Below, in pieces: positions 14,046 to 23,649 of a DNA stretch of 64,000 bases (positions are counted from its first letter, which is position 1; each line of letters starts with the position of its first letter). The notes under the pieces are model-generated. The model worked only from the letters and a program-made list of their open reading frames with translations, made no database searches and had not been told where the DNA came from. Source of the stretch: Apostichopus japonicus (Eukaryota; Echinodermata; Holothuroidea; Aspidochirotida; Stichopodidae); the NCBI RefSeq assembly GCF_037975245.1, contig NC_092563.1:29475960-29539959 (forward strand), written 5' to 3'. The translations under genes and the position numbers were made by a program.

Positions 14046-14980
14046 ACTTACACTTTGATTGGCTCCCATATTAATAGCCTTAATCTGCTGCTCGCTAAAA
14101 ACAAGCAAACGTTACAGGTGTTCGTCACGGTGTTCCTTTAAACAATTGTTGGGTGACGTCGCATTTGTTACTCCAGGGAAAAGTACTGTTCGGTTCTCCA
14201 ACGTCACAGAAAATCTGAAAACAGGCTACAAGACGACTACACCTCTGTAAAAAAATCTTGACATAACTTCTAACCTATCTTTTCACACATCTAGATTTAA
14301 CACTTTCAATAATGGGTGTTAAGGTTTTATTTTATTTTATTTGATAGAGCCCATGCATGAGCGAGTTTGTCGTTACGTTCGAGTACACAGGGGCTAATAC
14401 TGTCACGCACAATTTGAGTACTGAAGGTTGTCATAAGTACGGCTACCAACCAACCTTTTTCACAGGAACTTTTTCGCGTATTGCTATAGCCACATCGACA
14501 GACTTAAGCGAAGGTAATCATTTCAAATTAATTTCATGAAGCATATGATGATATTTATGTTAACTACAGTAAAACGTAACCTTACAGTAGGCCTCACTGC
14601 AGAACAATATCATTCTTGTTTATGGTGTGACTGGAGTAGGTAGTTGCATCTGTGTACGTATTGTAGGCATATGCAGCTCTGTGTGTATTTGACTAAAAGT
14701 ATTCCTATACTATAGCTCCGCGTGTTTGAGTTGTCAAGCCAAGTTTGCATTGAGATAATTGCACGTCATTGACATATCAGTTTGTCAGCCTTTTTTATTA
14801 CACCGAAATCTTTTTGCAAGTGATTGTCCATAATTACCATTGACATAATCATGATGAACACCCTTGTTAGCTTGCTAGCTTGGTAATTTTGGAACCATTT
14901 AATTATTCACCCGCCTTGTCAGATGACTGCACGTGATGTATCTTCACCTGTCAATCATCACCGAAATCGGGATTTGGAAT
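14046..14980. other. Intergenic, nothing recognised
   Basis: Short open frames only, with no supported feature. Confidence 0.4.
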
Positions 14981-14984
14981 ATGT

Positions 14985-15245
14985 TAATGAGCTAAATCGA
15001 TGATATGTCGATTTAAATAGGTAAATGTCAATTTGAGTTGCTAGAAACTGGTATAAGTCCAAAGAAATTGACATATACCGATTTATTTTACATATCATCG
15101 ATTTAAATCGGTATATGTCATTTAAACTGGTATAAGTCGAATTTAATTGGTATATGTCGATTTAAATTGACATATACCGATTTAATTCGACATATCATCG
15201 ATTTAAACTGGTATATGTCGATTTAAATCGGTATAAGTCGATTAC
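14985..15245. repeat. Palindrome-rich array of CGATTTAAATCGGTATATGTC-type units
   Basis: A ~20-bp unit recurs about ten times in both orientations, alternating forms such as CGATTTAAATCGGTATATGT and GACATATACCGATTTAA. Each unit has a self-complementary CGATTTAAATCG core and a GACATATACC/GGTATATGTC arm, so many hairpins are possible. Some units have TAAGTC instead of TATGTC. A few related bases (TCAATTTAAATTGA) recur near 51338. Confidence 0.88.
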
Positions 15246-15674
15246 CCACGATTTGAGACTGATGGCCCGCCATACACCTCCCCTTCGAGTAATACAAGTT
15301 TCTAGAGCGATTATTTGGTTACGATGCCGGAGGCTCAGTAACCTTTGTTATCATGCTTGTGTGGGTGTGGGCGTGTGTGTTTTTCTGTATGGGACGGCTA
15401 GCTTGTTAACATGATATCTCAACAACCACAAATTAATCAACATCGGACTCGGTATTTTGAATACTAACGAGTTGACAGGGCTTACCATAAAAATATTAAA
15501 TGTCATATCTCTTCAACTGTATGTTCGTATAAGTTTATACTTGGTATGGTGCTGAAACTACATAGTATGTAGATGGTCTTTGCAACAACAGTTTATTAAT
15601 TTATTCAAAAATTTACCGGGTACAAATTGTGTAGAAAGGTCTCTAAGGATACTCTGGTGTTTAAATGAAGTTAA

Positions 15675-15690
15675 AGTGGAACGATAGTGA
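15675..15690 (+). repeat. Left terminal inverted repeat of THAP transposon
   Basis: AGTGGAACGATAGTGA preceded by TTAA. It pairs with 17669-17684 with two mismatches. Confidence 0.6.
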
Positions 15691-17035
15691 CAGAAAAAAA
15701 ATCTCTCATTTTCATATATAATGTAGTTCATATGTTACCAAGCAACACATTTTTTTAATTTTCCAAATAGCACACCGGAAAGTTATAAAAAAGGGAATTA
15801 TAACGTCGTTTTTTCGTCTCCGTAATTTAGGAATTTGCAAACACTGCAACGACCTTGAACAGCCCTCAGGTCAGTGAATGACGTCACTGTGATGATCTTT
15901 TCTTTTGTGAACTGTTCAGTACGGAGCTGTGCGTGCATTTCGTGTCAGCATAACTGTTATTTTCCGGCGTAATGTTCAAGACATAAATAGATAATGAATA
16001 TCATGGTGTTTCTTGATTTCTTCACCACGTGTTTACAAGTTTGTTTTTACGAAATTTGCGGCGATTTCGCAACGATTTCCCAATATCTGAAGAGGTAACT
16101 CGCAAGCTGACCCAAAGTAACGTAAATCTCAAGATCACGTTTTTGGCGGGTTTTATACAGAGTGATGTATGAATGTGCTCACTTACCAGTCAAACTGGCA
16201 CAATAACAATAGTGATGATAGTCTCACGTCTAAATGTAGATTAGTATAACATCCGAAAGAAAATCCAAAGTTCTAAACAAAATAGATTCGCTTGTATGCA
16301 CTAGGCCTACTGTAAAACATAAACGTTCCTTGTTCCGACGAAAAGGTTTCATTGAGCTTGAAATACAACCGCATTTGAACTCAATCGAGTAGTTAGTCTA
16401 GCTCGAAAAATTTTCTCACTACATGCAATGCCTATTGCGTTTATTCACATGCATGCCTCGTGGTTTGGGCTTCAGGAGGAATCGTAATCTAGCCCAACTT
16501 CACGTTGGTCCGCAAACGGTACTTCCACACTGTGCAAACACAAGTGACAGTGTGCACTACCGTAAGTAATACTTACACGATGTTTTGTTTCGCTCGAGCA
16601 TACACACATTTCCTATTCGTATTACATTTAAAGTGGTTTGGAGGGTATGAACACATCTCTGCCCCAAAAAACTGCCTAAGCGACGTCCATGCCCCAATTG
16701 AAATTTGCACGTTGATTCTCTCCTCACATAGTCATTAGGTTGTTCACGTCTGACATGTCTTCCAGTTCCAACACTTACTGTTGCATTTATCGGGATATAT
16801 AGAAATAATGCGGCATAAAAGCATCAATCTTTCAAACTTTTCTTACTTTAGTGACCTTGCCACACGCAAATTTCAATTGGGCCCGAGATGTCTCTATGAC
16901 CGATTATTCCGTAATTTACATTGGGGCAGTCGGCTTCACTAAAACGACAAGAAAAAGCAGGAACAATAACACCTTTGTTTCAAGCAGTGTTTCAAATCTC
17001 CTCTCTTCCCTTTCAATGTTACGTTTACGTTTAAG

Positions 17036-17354
17036 TTAAAAAATCGATGAGGGGCTATTGTCCCATTTCCGGCTTAGGCCCATATTTATTACAGCGTTAG
17101 TGCTGACTTTCAACTTTTTCTGCATCAAATATTTAGGGTCCCAATCATCTTCTGTGAAGTGGGCAGAACAAACTTTCACATTCTTGCCATGAGAAACTCC
17201 TGGTGCGATGAAGTCTTTCCTGGTTCTCCGCACAAATCGTATCCAGAGTTTCCGATATCTCTCTCTACTTTTTCCGCTTGGAAAATTGAAAAAAACTTAT
17301 TGTAGAGTCCACATTCGTTCTGTTGCATCCCCCTACAACGCAATTTCTTGGCAT
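17036..17354 (-). pseudogene. THAP zinc-finger protein fragment, one frameshift
   Basis: The ATG at 17354-17352 opens MPRNCVVGGCNRTNVDSTIS followed by FF, then the frame breaks in a T-rich homopolymer (about 17283-17300). The continuing frame reads FPSGKSRERYRKLWIRFVRR then TRKDFIAPGVSHGKNVKVCS and AHFTEDDWDPKYLMQKKL. This shows the C2CH zinc ligands of a THAP domain: Cys-x4-Cys near the start and C-S-A-H after the KNVKVC motif, with HFTEDDW in the usual place. A stop follows about 100 residues in. The single-base homopolymer break could be real decay or an assembly error. THAP domains bind DNA; here the setting inside a TTAA-flanked element suggests a transposase remnant. Confidence 0.8.
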
Positions 17355-17668
17355 TTTGCTAGTGGTTTAGGTTGTTTGTCGAGTCCAATGTAGAGTAGGT
17401 TGCAACTAAACTTACGCACTAAGTGCACACTGCTGAAGTACACTTCACTTTGTTATCATCAAAATGACGTCACATGTCACTGTAGATCACGTGATCATCA
17501 AATCGCTTTTCGCGAAAAGCCCAATTTTTGTTTAAAAAATCAACGAGTTTAGGGATTTTTTTTTAGCCTTTCCCAACATCGGATTGACTTGAATTTTCAC
17601 ATGTGTAAAGTGGAAACCAACTAGAATACTCTTGAATAAAATCGTATTTTTTCGTCGATGCTGAAAAA

Positions 17669-17684
17669 TCACTATCGTTCATCT
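17669..17684 (-). repeat. Right terminal inverted repeat of THAP transposon
   Basis: TCACTATCGTTCATCT followed by TTAA; reverse complement of the left repeat with two mismatches. Confidence 0.6.
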
Positions 17685-17945
17685 TTAAAAGAATGCGATT
17701 TGGATTAACTTTTAGACCTGCACTTTTGAAGAGCCGACGACATCAAGTTAGCTGTAGGAATACAAAAGTCCAGAGATTGACACAATATGTTTTAATGTGA
17801 ATGCTTGAAAACCGGAAGAGCTATAGAATCATGACTAGCACCAGTGGCGTAGGGGGGGGGGGGCGTCTAGGCTACCTGCATATTTGTCTTCCCGTATAAA
17901 CTAGCAACTACATCCTGCCTGCCCCCTCCCCAAGAAAGCATTGTG

Positions 17946-17946
<1 letters not shown>

Positions 17947-17978
<32 letters not shown>

Positions 17979-18008
17979 AATAACGGAAAAACTGTTAAAC
18001 TACTATGC

Positions 18009-18100
<92 letters not shown>
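17947..18100. repeat. (TA)n tracts flanking a 36-bp unit
   Basis: Two TA tracts (17947-17976 and 18011-18100) flank GGAATAACGGAAAAACTGTT AAACTACTATGCTGCA (17977-18012, shown as two blocks). The first part of this unit recurs immediately at 18101-18117, and the whole unit recurs at 21473-21507, where the LINE below split it. Confidence 0.85.
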
Positions 18101-18102
<2 letters not shown>

Positions 18103-18117
18103 AATAACGGAAAAACT
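18103..18117. repeat. Target-site duplication, left
   Basis: AATAACGGAAAAACT, repeated exactly at 21473-21487. It flanks the Tx1/L1-like LINE and abuts its poly-A (plus-strand T run). Confidence 0.85.
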
Positions 18118-21100
18118 TTTTTTTTTTCCTCAAATTTTATTTCAACATTCTTTCGTTGCATAAATTATAATTTCAACATTCTTACGTTGCATAAATTATA
18201 AGGGAACATAACATGAAAATAATTTATACGATTGATGAAGTCTTTACGAAAATAAGAGATTGCATTTCTTAAATGCATTATGTAAAGTATTATATGAAAT
18301 GGGCGCATGAAATTTAGACGTTTGTAAATATTCTTCTACTTGAAGCATAAATTTAAATCGAAATAAAAATTCGTTTAAATTAGGGAGTTCTTCTTCAACT
18401 TTCTTCTTGAAAATATAATACTTTAGGTGGAAAATCAAAAAGTTGTAGGGGTGCTTTAGGCACAATTTGTACACGAAATAAATGTCCTGCTTTGAGAAAA
18501 TAAATTGTTGGCCAAGTACAGATTGTTCAACATCTAAAATAAATGACTTGCTCATATTACAATCCCAAAATAAATGATCATAGTTTCTTCATTCTCCTCA
18601 CAAAAGGTGCACATTGAATTATTTTTAATATTCAATTGATGAAGCAAACGATTTGTCCCCAGAATCCTATGAATAAAACGATACTGAAAAAATTTAATCT
18701 TACTGTCTCTTAATGACTGAAAAGGGCTTAAAAAGACCCTTCTCCATTGATCCTCATTAAACTGAAAAGAGGTTTCCCATTTCAGACAAGCGGTCGGTTT
18801 GGTAGAGACATTCTTTACCACCTCCTTATAAAAGGCACGGGACATATGGGGAATACTGGATAACCTGTGATACAAACTGTCATCTTCAAGGGGAACATCA
18901 TTAACGTTGAGCAACGTTTTCCAGTAGGAGGGGATAGCGGCAACCAGACCAAAATAGAGGGTGAGATGTGAACCAACTAAATTAAATTTATTTCGAAAAG
19001 TTGAGAAGTTAAGAGCCTTGTTGTTAACGTGGAATAAATGCTTCACATATAAAACCCCATTGGTGTGCCAAGTCCTGTAATAAATAATTTTATTATTAAT
19101 TCTAATTGCCGAGTTATTCCATACAATTTGGTTACCAAAATTATCTACCGGCTTTTTAAAAGTACAACAAGCTCAAGCATTACAGATGTCTTTAATGAAA
19201 CCATTATATGAATGTCTACACCCTGGTAATTACACTCAAACAAAAACTCTTTCCCGTACTTTGAGAGATGAAAGTTAAAAATATATTTCCAATAGATCTC
19301 AGTATCATCGAGGTATCTCCTTAGCCACGTACACTTTAAACTGCGAATAAAGCTAACAATGTGAGTGGCATTGAGCCCCCCTTTACTGAAGTCATTACTT
19401 AGCGTAGAACGCTTTACTTTGTCTGGTTTTCCACCCCAAATAAACTTGAATACAATACTCTCCAGTTCGCTAATAAACTGGTAAGGAGGGTCCGGAAGGA
19501 CCTGGAAAAGAAAGACAAGTTGAGACAACCCAAACGTTTTAACAATAGTGATTTTCCCTAAAGGGGTTAAGTCTCGATGCGACCAAAGATTAAGAAGGCT
19601 CTTAAGCCTTGAGAGCTTAGGGGTATAGTTGAGATGAAAAAGGTTGTCCCTAACGGTGGAAAAAGTAATACCAAGCATAGTAATTGGACCTAATGTCCAG
19701 TTGAAAGTAAACTCCTCCAGATATATAGGTTTTTGGCGTTTTCTAGGGCCAAGAGGGAAAATATTGGTTTTATCATAGTTGATTTTAAGCCTGACACCTT
19801 TTCAAGGTGAGTAAAAACCTCAATTAATTCGCACAATGAATCACGTGAATCATCTAGGAAAATACAGGTATCATCAGCGTACTGGAGAATCATAAATTCA
19901 CGACCGAAGAGAGACAAGCCTTTAATTAAATTATTATTGTTGACTTGAAGATTAAGAATCTCGGCACACAGGATAAAAAGATAAGGGCTTAAGGGGCAAC
20001 CTTGACGGACGCCCCGAGAAATCTTAAAATATGAAGAGGAGAGACCATTATTAGAAACACAAGCTGAAGCATTTAAATACAAAGTACGTATCCATCTTAT
20101 AATGCCATCATTGAATTTGAAATAGTGTAAGCACTCCCAAATAAAATTCCACTCAAGCCTGTCAAAAGCCTTTTCAAAATCAATATACTCAAGAGAAAAC
20201 CTGAAATGTTGTTGTCATCACAATAATCAATAGTGTCAAGAATGCAGCGATTATTCTCACCAATAAATCTGTTGTTAACGAATCCAGTCTGGTTAGTGTC
20301 AATTAACGTTGGTATTAAATGTTTTATTCTTAACGCAAGTACTTTTGAAGCAATTTTATAGTCCACATTTAAGAATGAAATAGGGCGGTAATTCCTGACA
20401 AAACCATGATCCTTGCCTGGTTTGGGGATTAATGTTATGATACTCCTAGATTGTTCAGAGGACATACCAATGTGGTCAAATGCATAATTAATAGTCTGTT
20501 ACCAACTCTCCGATTACTGGCCAATATTTTTTGTAGAAGTCTGCGGAGAGACCGTCGCTACCGGGACTTTTCCCGTTACAAAATGTAAGTAGGGCAGTGT
20601 GACAGTCCTCGACTGAAAACCGCCCATCACAGGAATTTGCATCTGCCTCCCCAAGAAACGTGGCGCCATGAATGTTTGTAAAAAAATCTCTCACATTTGG
20701 CCTATTTTCACTGGTATAAAGGTTGATATAAAAATGATTTAATTCGTTGAGAATTGCTTTGGTACCAGTTATGTCCTTTCCATCTCTACCTCTCAGCTCT
20801 GATATTGAATTCCTTGACTTATTTCGCCTCTCCAAATCCAAAAAATACTTCGAATTACGTTCTCCTTGTTCAACCCACATTGCTTTCGACCTAATAATGA
20901 TACCTTGCAGCTTATAATCATAAATGTGATTCAAGTTATTTTTTGGCCTCCTGGAGATTGTTAAAGACTTCGCTTGAGCCAGAGACGTAATGAAGACTTT
21001 CTAACCTAGAAATTTCCTTGACTAACTAAAATTCATTTTTCCTACGAGCGTCTGCCTTACTCTTACTGTAGTTAATGGTTGCAATACGGATTTTATACTT

Positions 21101-21472
21101 AATCAATTCCCACTAACGTGAAGCATTACTGTTATGCAGAGAGTCTACTTCTGTCACAATAAGGTTATTAATCATGTCTGTATACACTGAATCTGACAAG
21201 AGGGAATTATTGAACTTCCAGAATCCTGGACCTCTTTTCTGACTATCTACTGTAATAAAAAGGTTAACTATGGAATGATCAGACTGCATACCACTCGAAA
21301 AAAAAAACTCTTGGTCACAGAATGAGCCAAACACTGTGTGAGATAAGGAAAAAATCTAACCTGCAGTGAATAGTACTGGTAACATTTGAACTCCAGGTGA
21401 AGTATTTTTGATGAGGATTTCTGTCTCTCCAAATATCTAATAAGTTAAAGGTAGTCATTAAATCACGGAATA
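18118..21472 (-). pseudogene. Tx1/L1-superclade LINE, 5'-truncated, frame-shifted
   Basis: Reading on the minus strand from 21334 down to 18244, fragments of one ORF2-type protein appear in order. They are an endonuclease end (SDHSIVNLFI...RGPGFWKFNNSLL), WVEQGERNSKYFLDLERRNK, SPGSDGLSADFYKKYW, IITLIPKPGKDHGFVRNYRPISFLNV, QTGFVNNRFIGENNR, GVRQGCPLSPYLFILCAEIL, YADDTCIFLDD, and a C-terminal region with a zinc-knuckle-like CTFCEENEET. The RT core with RGVRQGCPLSP and NYRPISFLNVDYKI is typical of the L1/Tx1 group. At least five frame changes or stops break it. A T run at 18117-18127 is its poly-A tail, and an exact 15-bp duplication brackets it, so the insertion is clear although the coding frame has decayed. 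Most of the endonuclease is missing (5' truncation). Confidence 0.9.
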
Positions 21473-21487
21473 AATAACGGAAAAACT
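21473..21487. repeat. Target-site duplication, right
   Basis: AATAACGGAAAAACT, identical to 18103-18117. It continues into GTTAAACTACTATGCTGCA, the rest of the pre-insertion unit seen intact at 17977-18012. Confidence 0.85.
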
Positions 21488-21530
21488 GTTAAACTACTAT
21501 GCTGCATTTAGAGAAAGGCTGGATCTCGAG

Positions 21531-21620
21531 TATATATATATATATATATATATATACTTATACATAAACATATACATATACGTATACATATACATATACC
21601 TATATATATATACATAATAC

Positions 21621-21653
<33 letters not shown>

Positions 21654-21663
21654 CATATATATA

Positions 21664-21735
<72 letters not shown>
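21531..21735. repeat. (TA)n microsatellite
   Basis: Long TA tract with ACATA and TTATA interruptions. It borders the left arm of the hammerhead inverted repeat. Confidence 0.9.
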
Positions 21736-21740
<5 letters not shown>

Positions 21741-21769
21741 ACGAAAATCCACGTTTACTCCAAAAGAAA

Positions 21770-21972
21770 ATATTATTAGAGAAAACCAGAGAAATAAGAT
21801 ATGACTCATAATTGACAAATAAGGAGTAAGTTTTACAAAATATATTGGAATTTTCGGTCCCCCTGGGACCTTCGTCAGCAATACTTGGCAGTCGAATGAG
21901 AAGTACAAAATGTGACACAATGAAAGTATGACGCTAGATAAGAGTAAGTTGCAATGATGGAATTAAAACCAA
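21770..21972 (-). mobile_element. 203-bp inverted-repeat arm with hammerhead (left)
   Basis: This 203-bp block is, by eye, the exact reverse complement of 22118-22320, with a 145-bp spacer between. Each arm contains a hammerhead ribozyme and abuts a TA microsatellite on its outer side. The arrangement resembles terminal repeats of a Penelope-like or retrozyme-like element in inverted orientation, but no protein-coding domain is present in arms or spacer. Confidence 0.85.
21842..21884 (-). ncRNA. Hammerhead ribozyme (left arm)
   Basis: Mirror copy of 22206-22248, reading on the minus strand: stem I GTATTG, core CTGACGA, stem II GGTCCC/GGGACC, GAAA, AATTC with cleavage after TTC, stem I 3' strand CAATAT. 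All invariant core bases are present. Confidence 0.82.
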
Positions 21973-22117
21973 ATAAACCATGACTATACAGGAAGCGGAT
22001 TAAGGAGCAAAGAACGGATTACATATGCTTGTAGAACTGGTAGTTGTTATCGATTGGATCTTTCGTATTAAGTCTCACATCACCGGCCTCAACAAAGACT
22101 TGGGACCCCTTAACAAC
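21973..22117. other. 145-bp spacer between inverted arms
   Basis: Unique sequence between the two arms. No ORF of note, no recognised motif. Confidence 0.6.
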
Positions 22118-22442
<325 letters not shown>

Positions 22443-22603
22443 ACAGGCCCCTAAGTAGTCTCAATAATTTGTATGATTTTTGCAACAATTAGTTGTAGTA
22501 TAAATCAATATCATAGAATATTATAAATTAATCTAAGAATCATAGTATAGAACTGCCTGGTGTGTGTGCATATCTGGTGTGTGCAGAATATTTGGAAAAG
22601 TTG

Positions 22604-22618
22604 AGAAGCTTCTAGAAG
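22604..22618 (+). promoter_or_regulatory. Heat-shock element in 5' LTR
   Basis: AGAAGCTTCTAGAAG fits the HSF1 consensus nGAAnnTTCnnGAAn with all nine key bases. A second inverted pair, TTCTAGAA, lies at 22804-22811, about 45 bp before the TATA box. Several AGAACA hexamers follow (22623, 22632, 22642, 22677). The same sites occur in the 3' LTR at 28689-28703 and 28889-28896. Binding is inferred from the motif only. Confidence 0.65.
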
Positions 22619-22852
22619 AGTTAGAACATTTGAGAACAATGTAGAACATCCCAATACAGTACACATTGGAACAAGCTAGAACATTGGAGTGCCGCCAAGG
22701 GGACATCCCCTGTGCTATTTTTAGAACACTAGGTGAGGATTTCCTGGAAAGGTGAAGTGACCTTTTGGATTGGTTGAACTGAGCTGGAGCTACTGTAAGA
22801 TGCTTCTAGAATGGATGGACATTTCAAGATCTTTCTGGACTTGTGAAAAGGC

Positions 22853-22859
22853 TATATAA
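22853..22859 (+). promoter_or_regulatory. TATA box in 5' LTR
   Basis: TATATAA in a GC-framed context (GGCTATATAAGCAC), a good core-promoter TATA. The matching site in the 3' LTR is at 28938-28944. Transcription would start roughly 30 bp downstream. Confidence 0.7.
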
Positions 22860-23521
22860 GCACCTGATAATTTGAGATCGAGAGTTTTTAACCATCTTGG
22901 CTCCAGGAGTTTAATAACCTCTCGCTCAAGTGAATCCTACAATTCCAGTGTGAGTAAATACTCACTTAGTTTGACAGTAAAGTTATAGCTGTCTTTTTAT
23001 TAGTGGATTTGCTACAAGTTTACCGGCTTCGAAGTCGCCCATCGTTGTGTAGCCGTCTTCGGTTCTGTGCCAGTCAGCACTAATTATTGTGGCCTCTGAG
23101 TTACCCAAGGACAGGAATCCAAGGATAAACAAGCTGCAAGCACAACTTGGACATTCATTAGTAGTCGACCTCCGAAGTGGAAGTCATCAAGTTGGGAGCT
23201 GGATTTCTTCAATATTGGACCTTCGTCCGTCTACAAGTTTCGCTGGAATATTCGCCAGGACTTTTTGTCACTGCGCTCGCGTCGCAGCACACACCAGGTA
23301 GTGAGTAAATTATAGTATAACTTATTAAATCTGTTTTAGTGTAAACTGCTTAGATATTGATAAATGATCTTTGTTTGATTTTAACTACCTTGAACACACA
23401 ATTAAATAAATACTTATTGTTATATTTAAAGTTAAATTTTACAGTGTGCTGTTTAGTCATTTGAGTTGTGAACCCAAGGGGAGGTGTATTCTGGCCTTGA
23501 TCGAGTTGATCGTAACAGAAT

Positions 23522-23539
23522 TGGGGGCCTATCCGGGAA
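23522..23539 (+). other. Primer-binding site, tRNA-Pro-like
   Basis: TGGGGGCCTATCCGGGAA begins five bases after the LTR. It resembles the tRNA-Pro primer site of gammaretroviruses, differing mainly in three central bases and the last one. The match is from memory of that consensus, so the primer identity is tentative. Confidence 0.55.
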
Positions 23540-23649
23540 GGTACACTGTAAAAAATTGAAGTTAATTGTTTTTCAACATTATCTGATTGTGTGTTTACAT
23601 TGATATTTGTGCTGCATATTGTTGTTTGTAATTTAACTAGTTGTTCACT

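Larger units (their letters stand above)
15671..17688. mobile_element. TTAA-flanked THAP-bearing DNA transposon remnant (Kolobok-like)
   Basis: Both ends carry TTAA (15671-15674 and 17685-17688). Just inside are imperfect terminal inverted repeats: AGTGGAACGATAGTGA on the left (15675-15690) against AGATGAACGATAGTGA read from the right end (17684-17669), 14 of 16 matching. Inside lies a minus-strand THAP zinc-finger frame. Both subterminal regions contain the palindrome TGACGTCA (15880-15887 and 17465-17472) near GATGATC/GATCATC. TTAA target choice plus a THAP-domain protein fits the Kolobok superfamily, but no DDE transposase domain is recognisable, so it is likely internally deleted. The superfamily is inferred. 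Confidence 0.6.

Noticed and set aside
22604-22685. AGAACA hexamers in the LTR as steroid-receptor sites
   Set aside because: They are half sites without the expected palindromic 3-bp spacing, and invertebrates of this kind lack a clear receptor of that class; the heat-shock reading is better supported.
23089-23301. Short frame inside the LTR (and its copy at 29150-29386)
   Set aside because: Lies wholly in the LTR leader region, is repeated because the LTR is repeated, and shows no domain.
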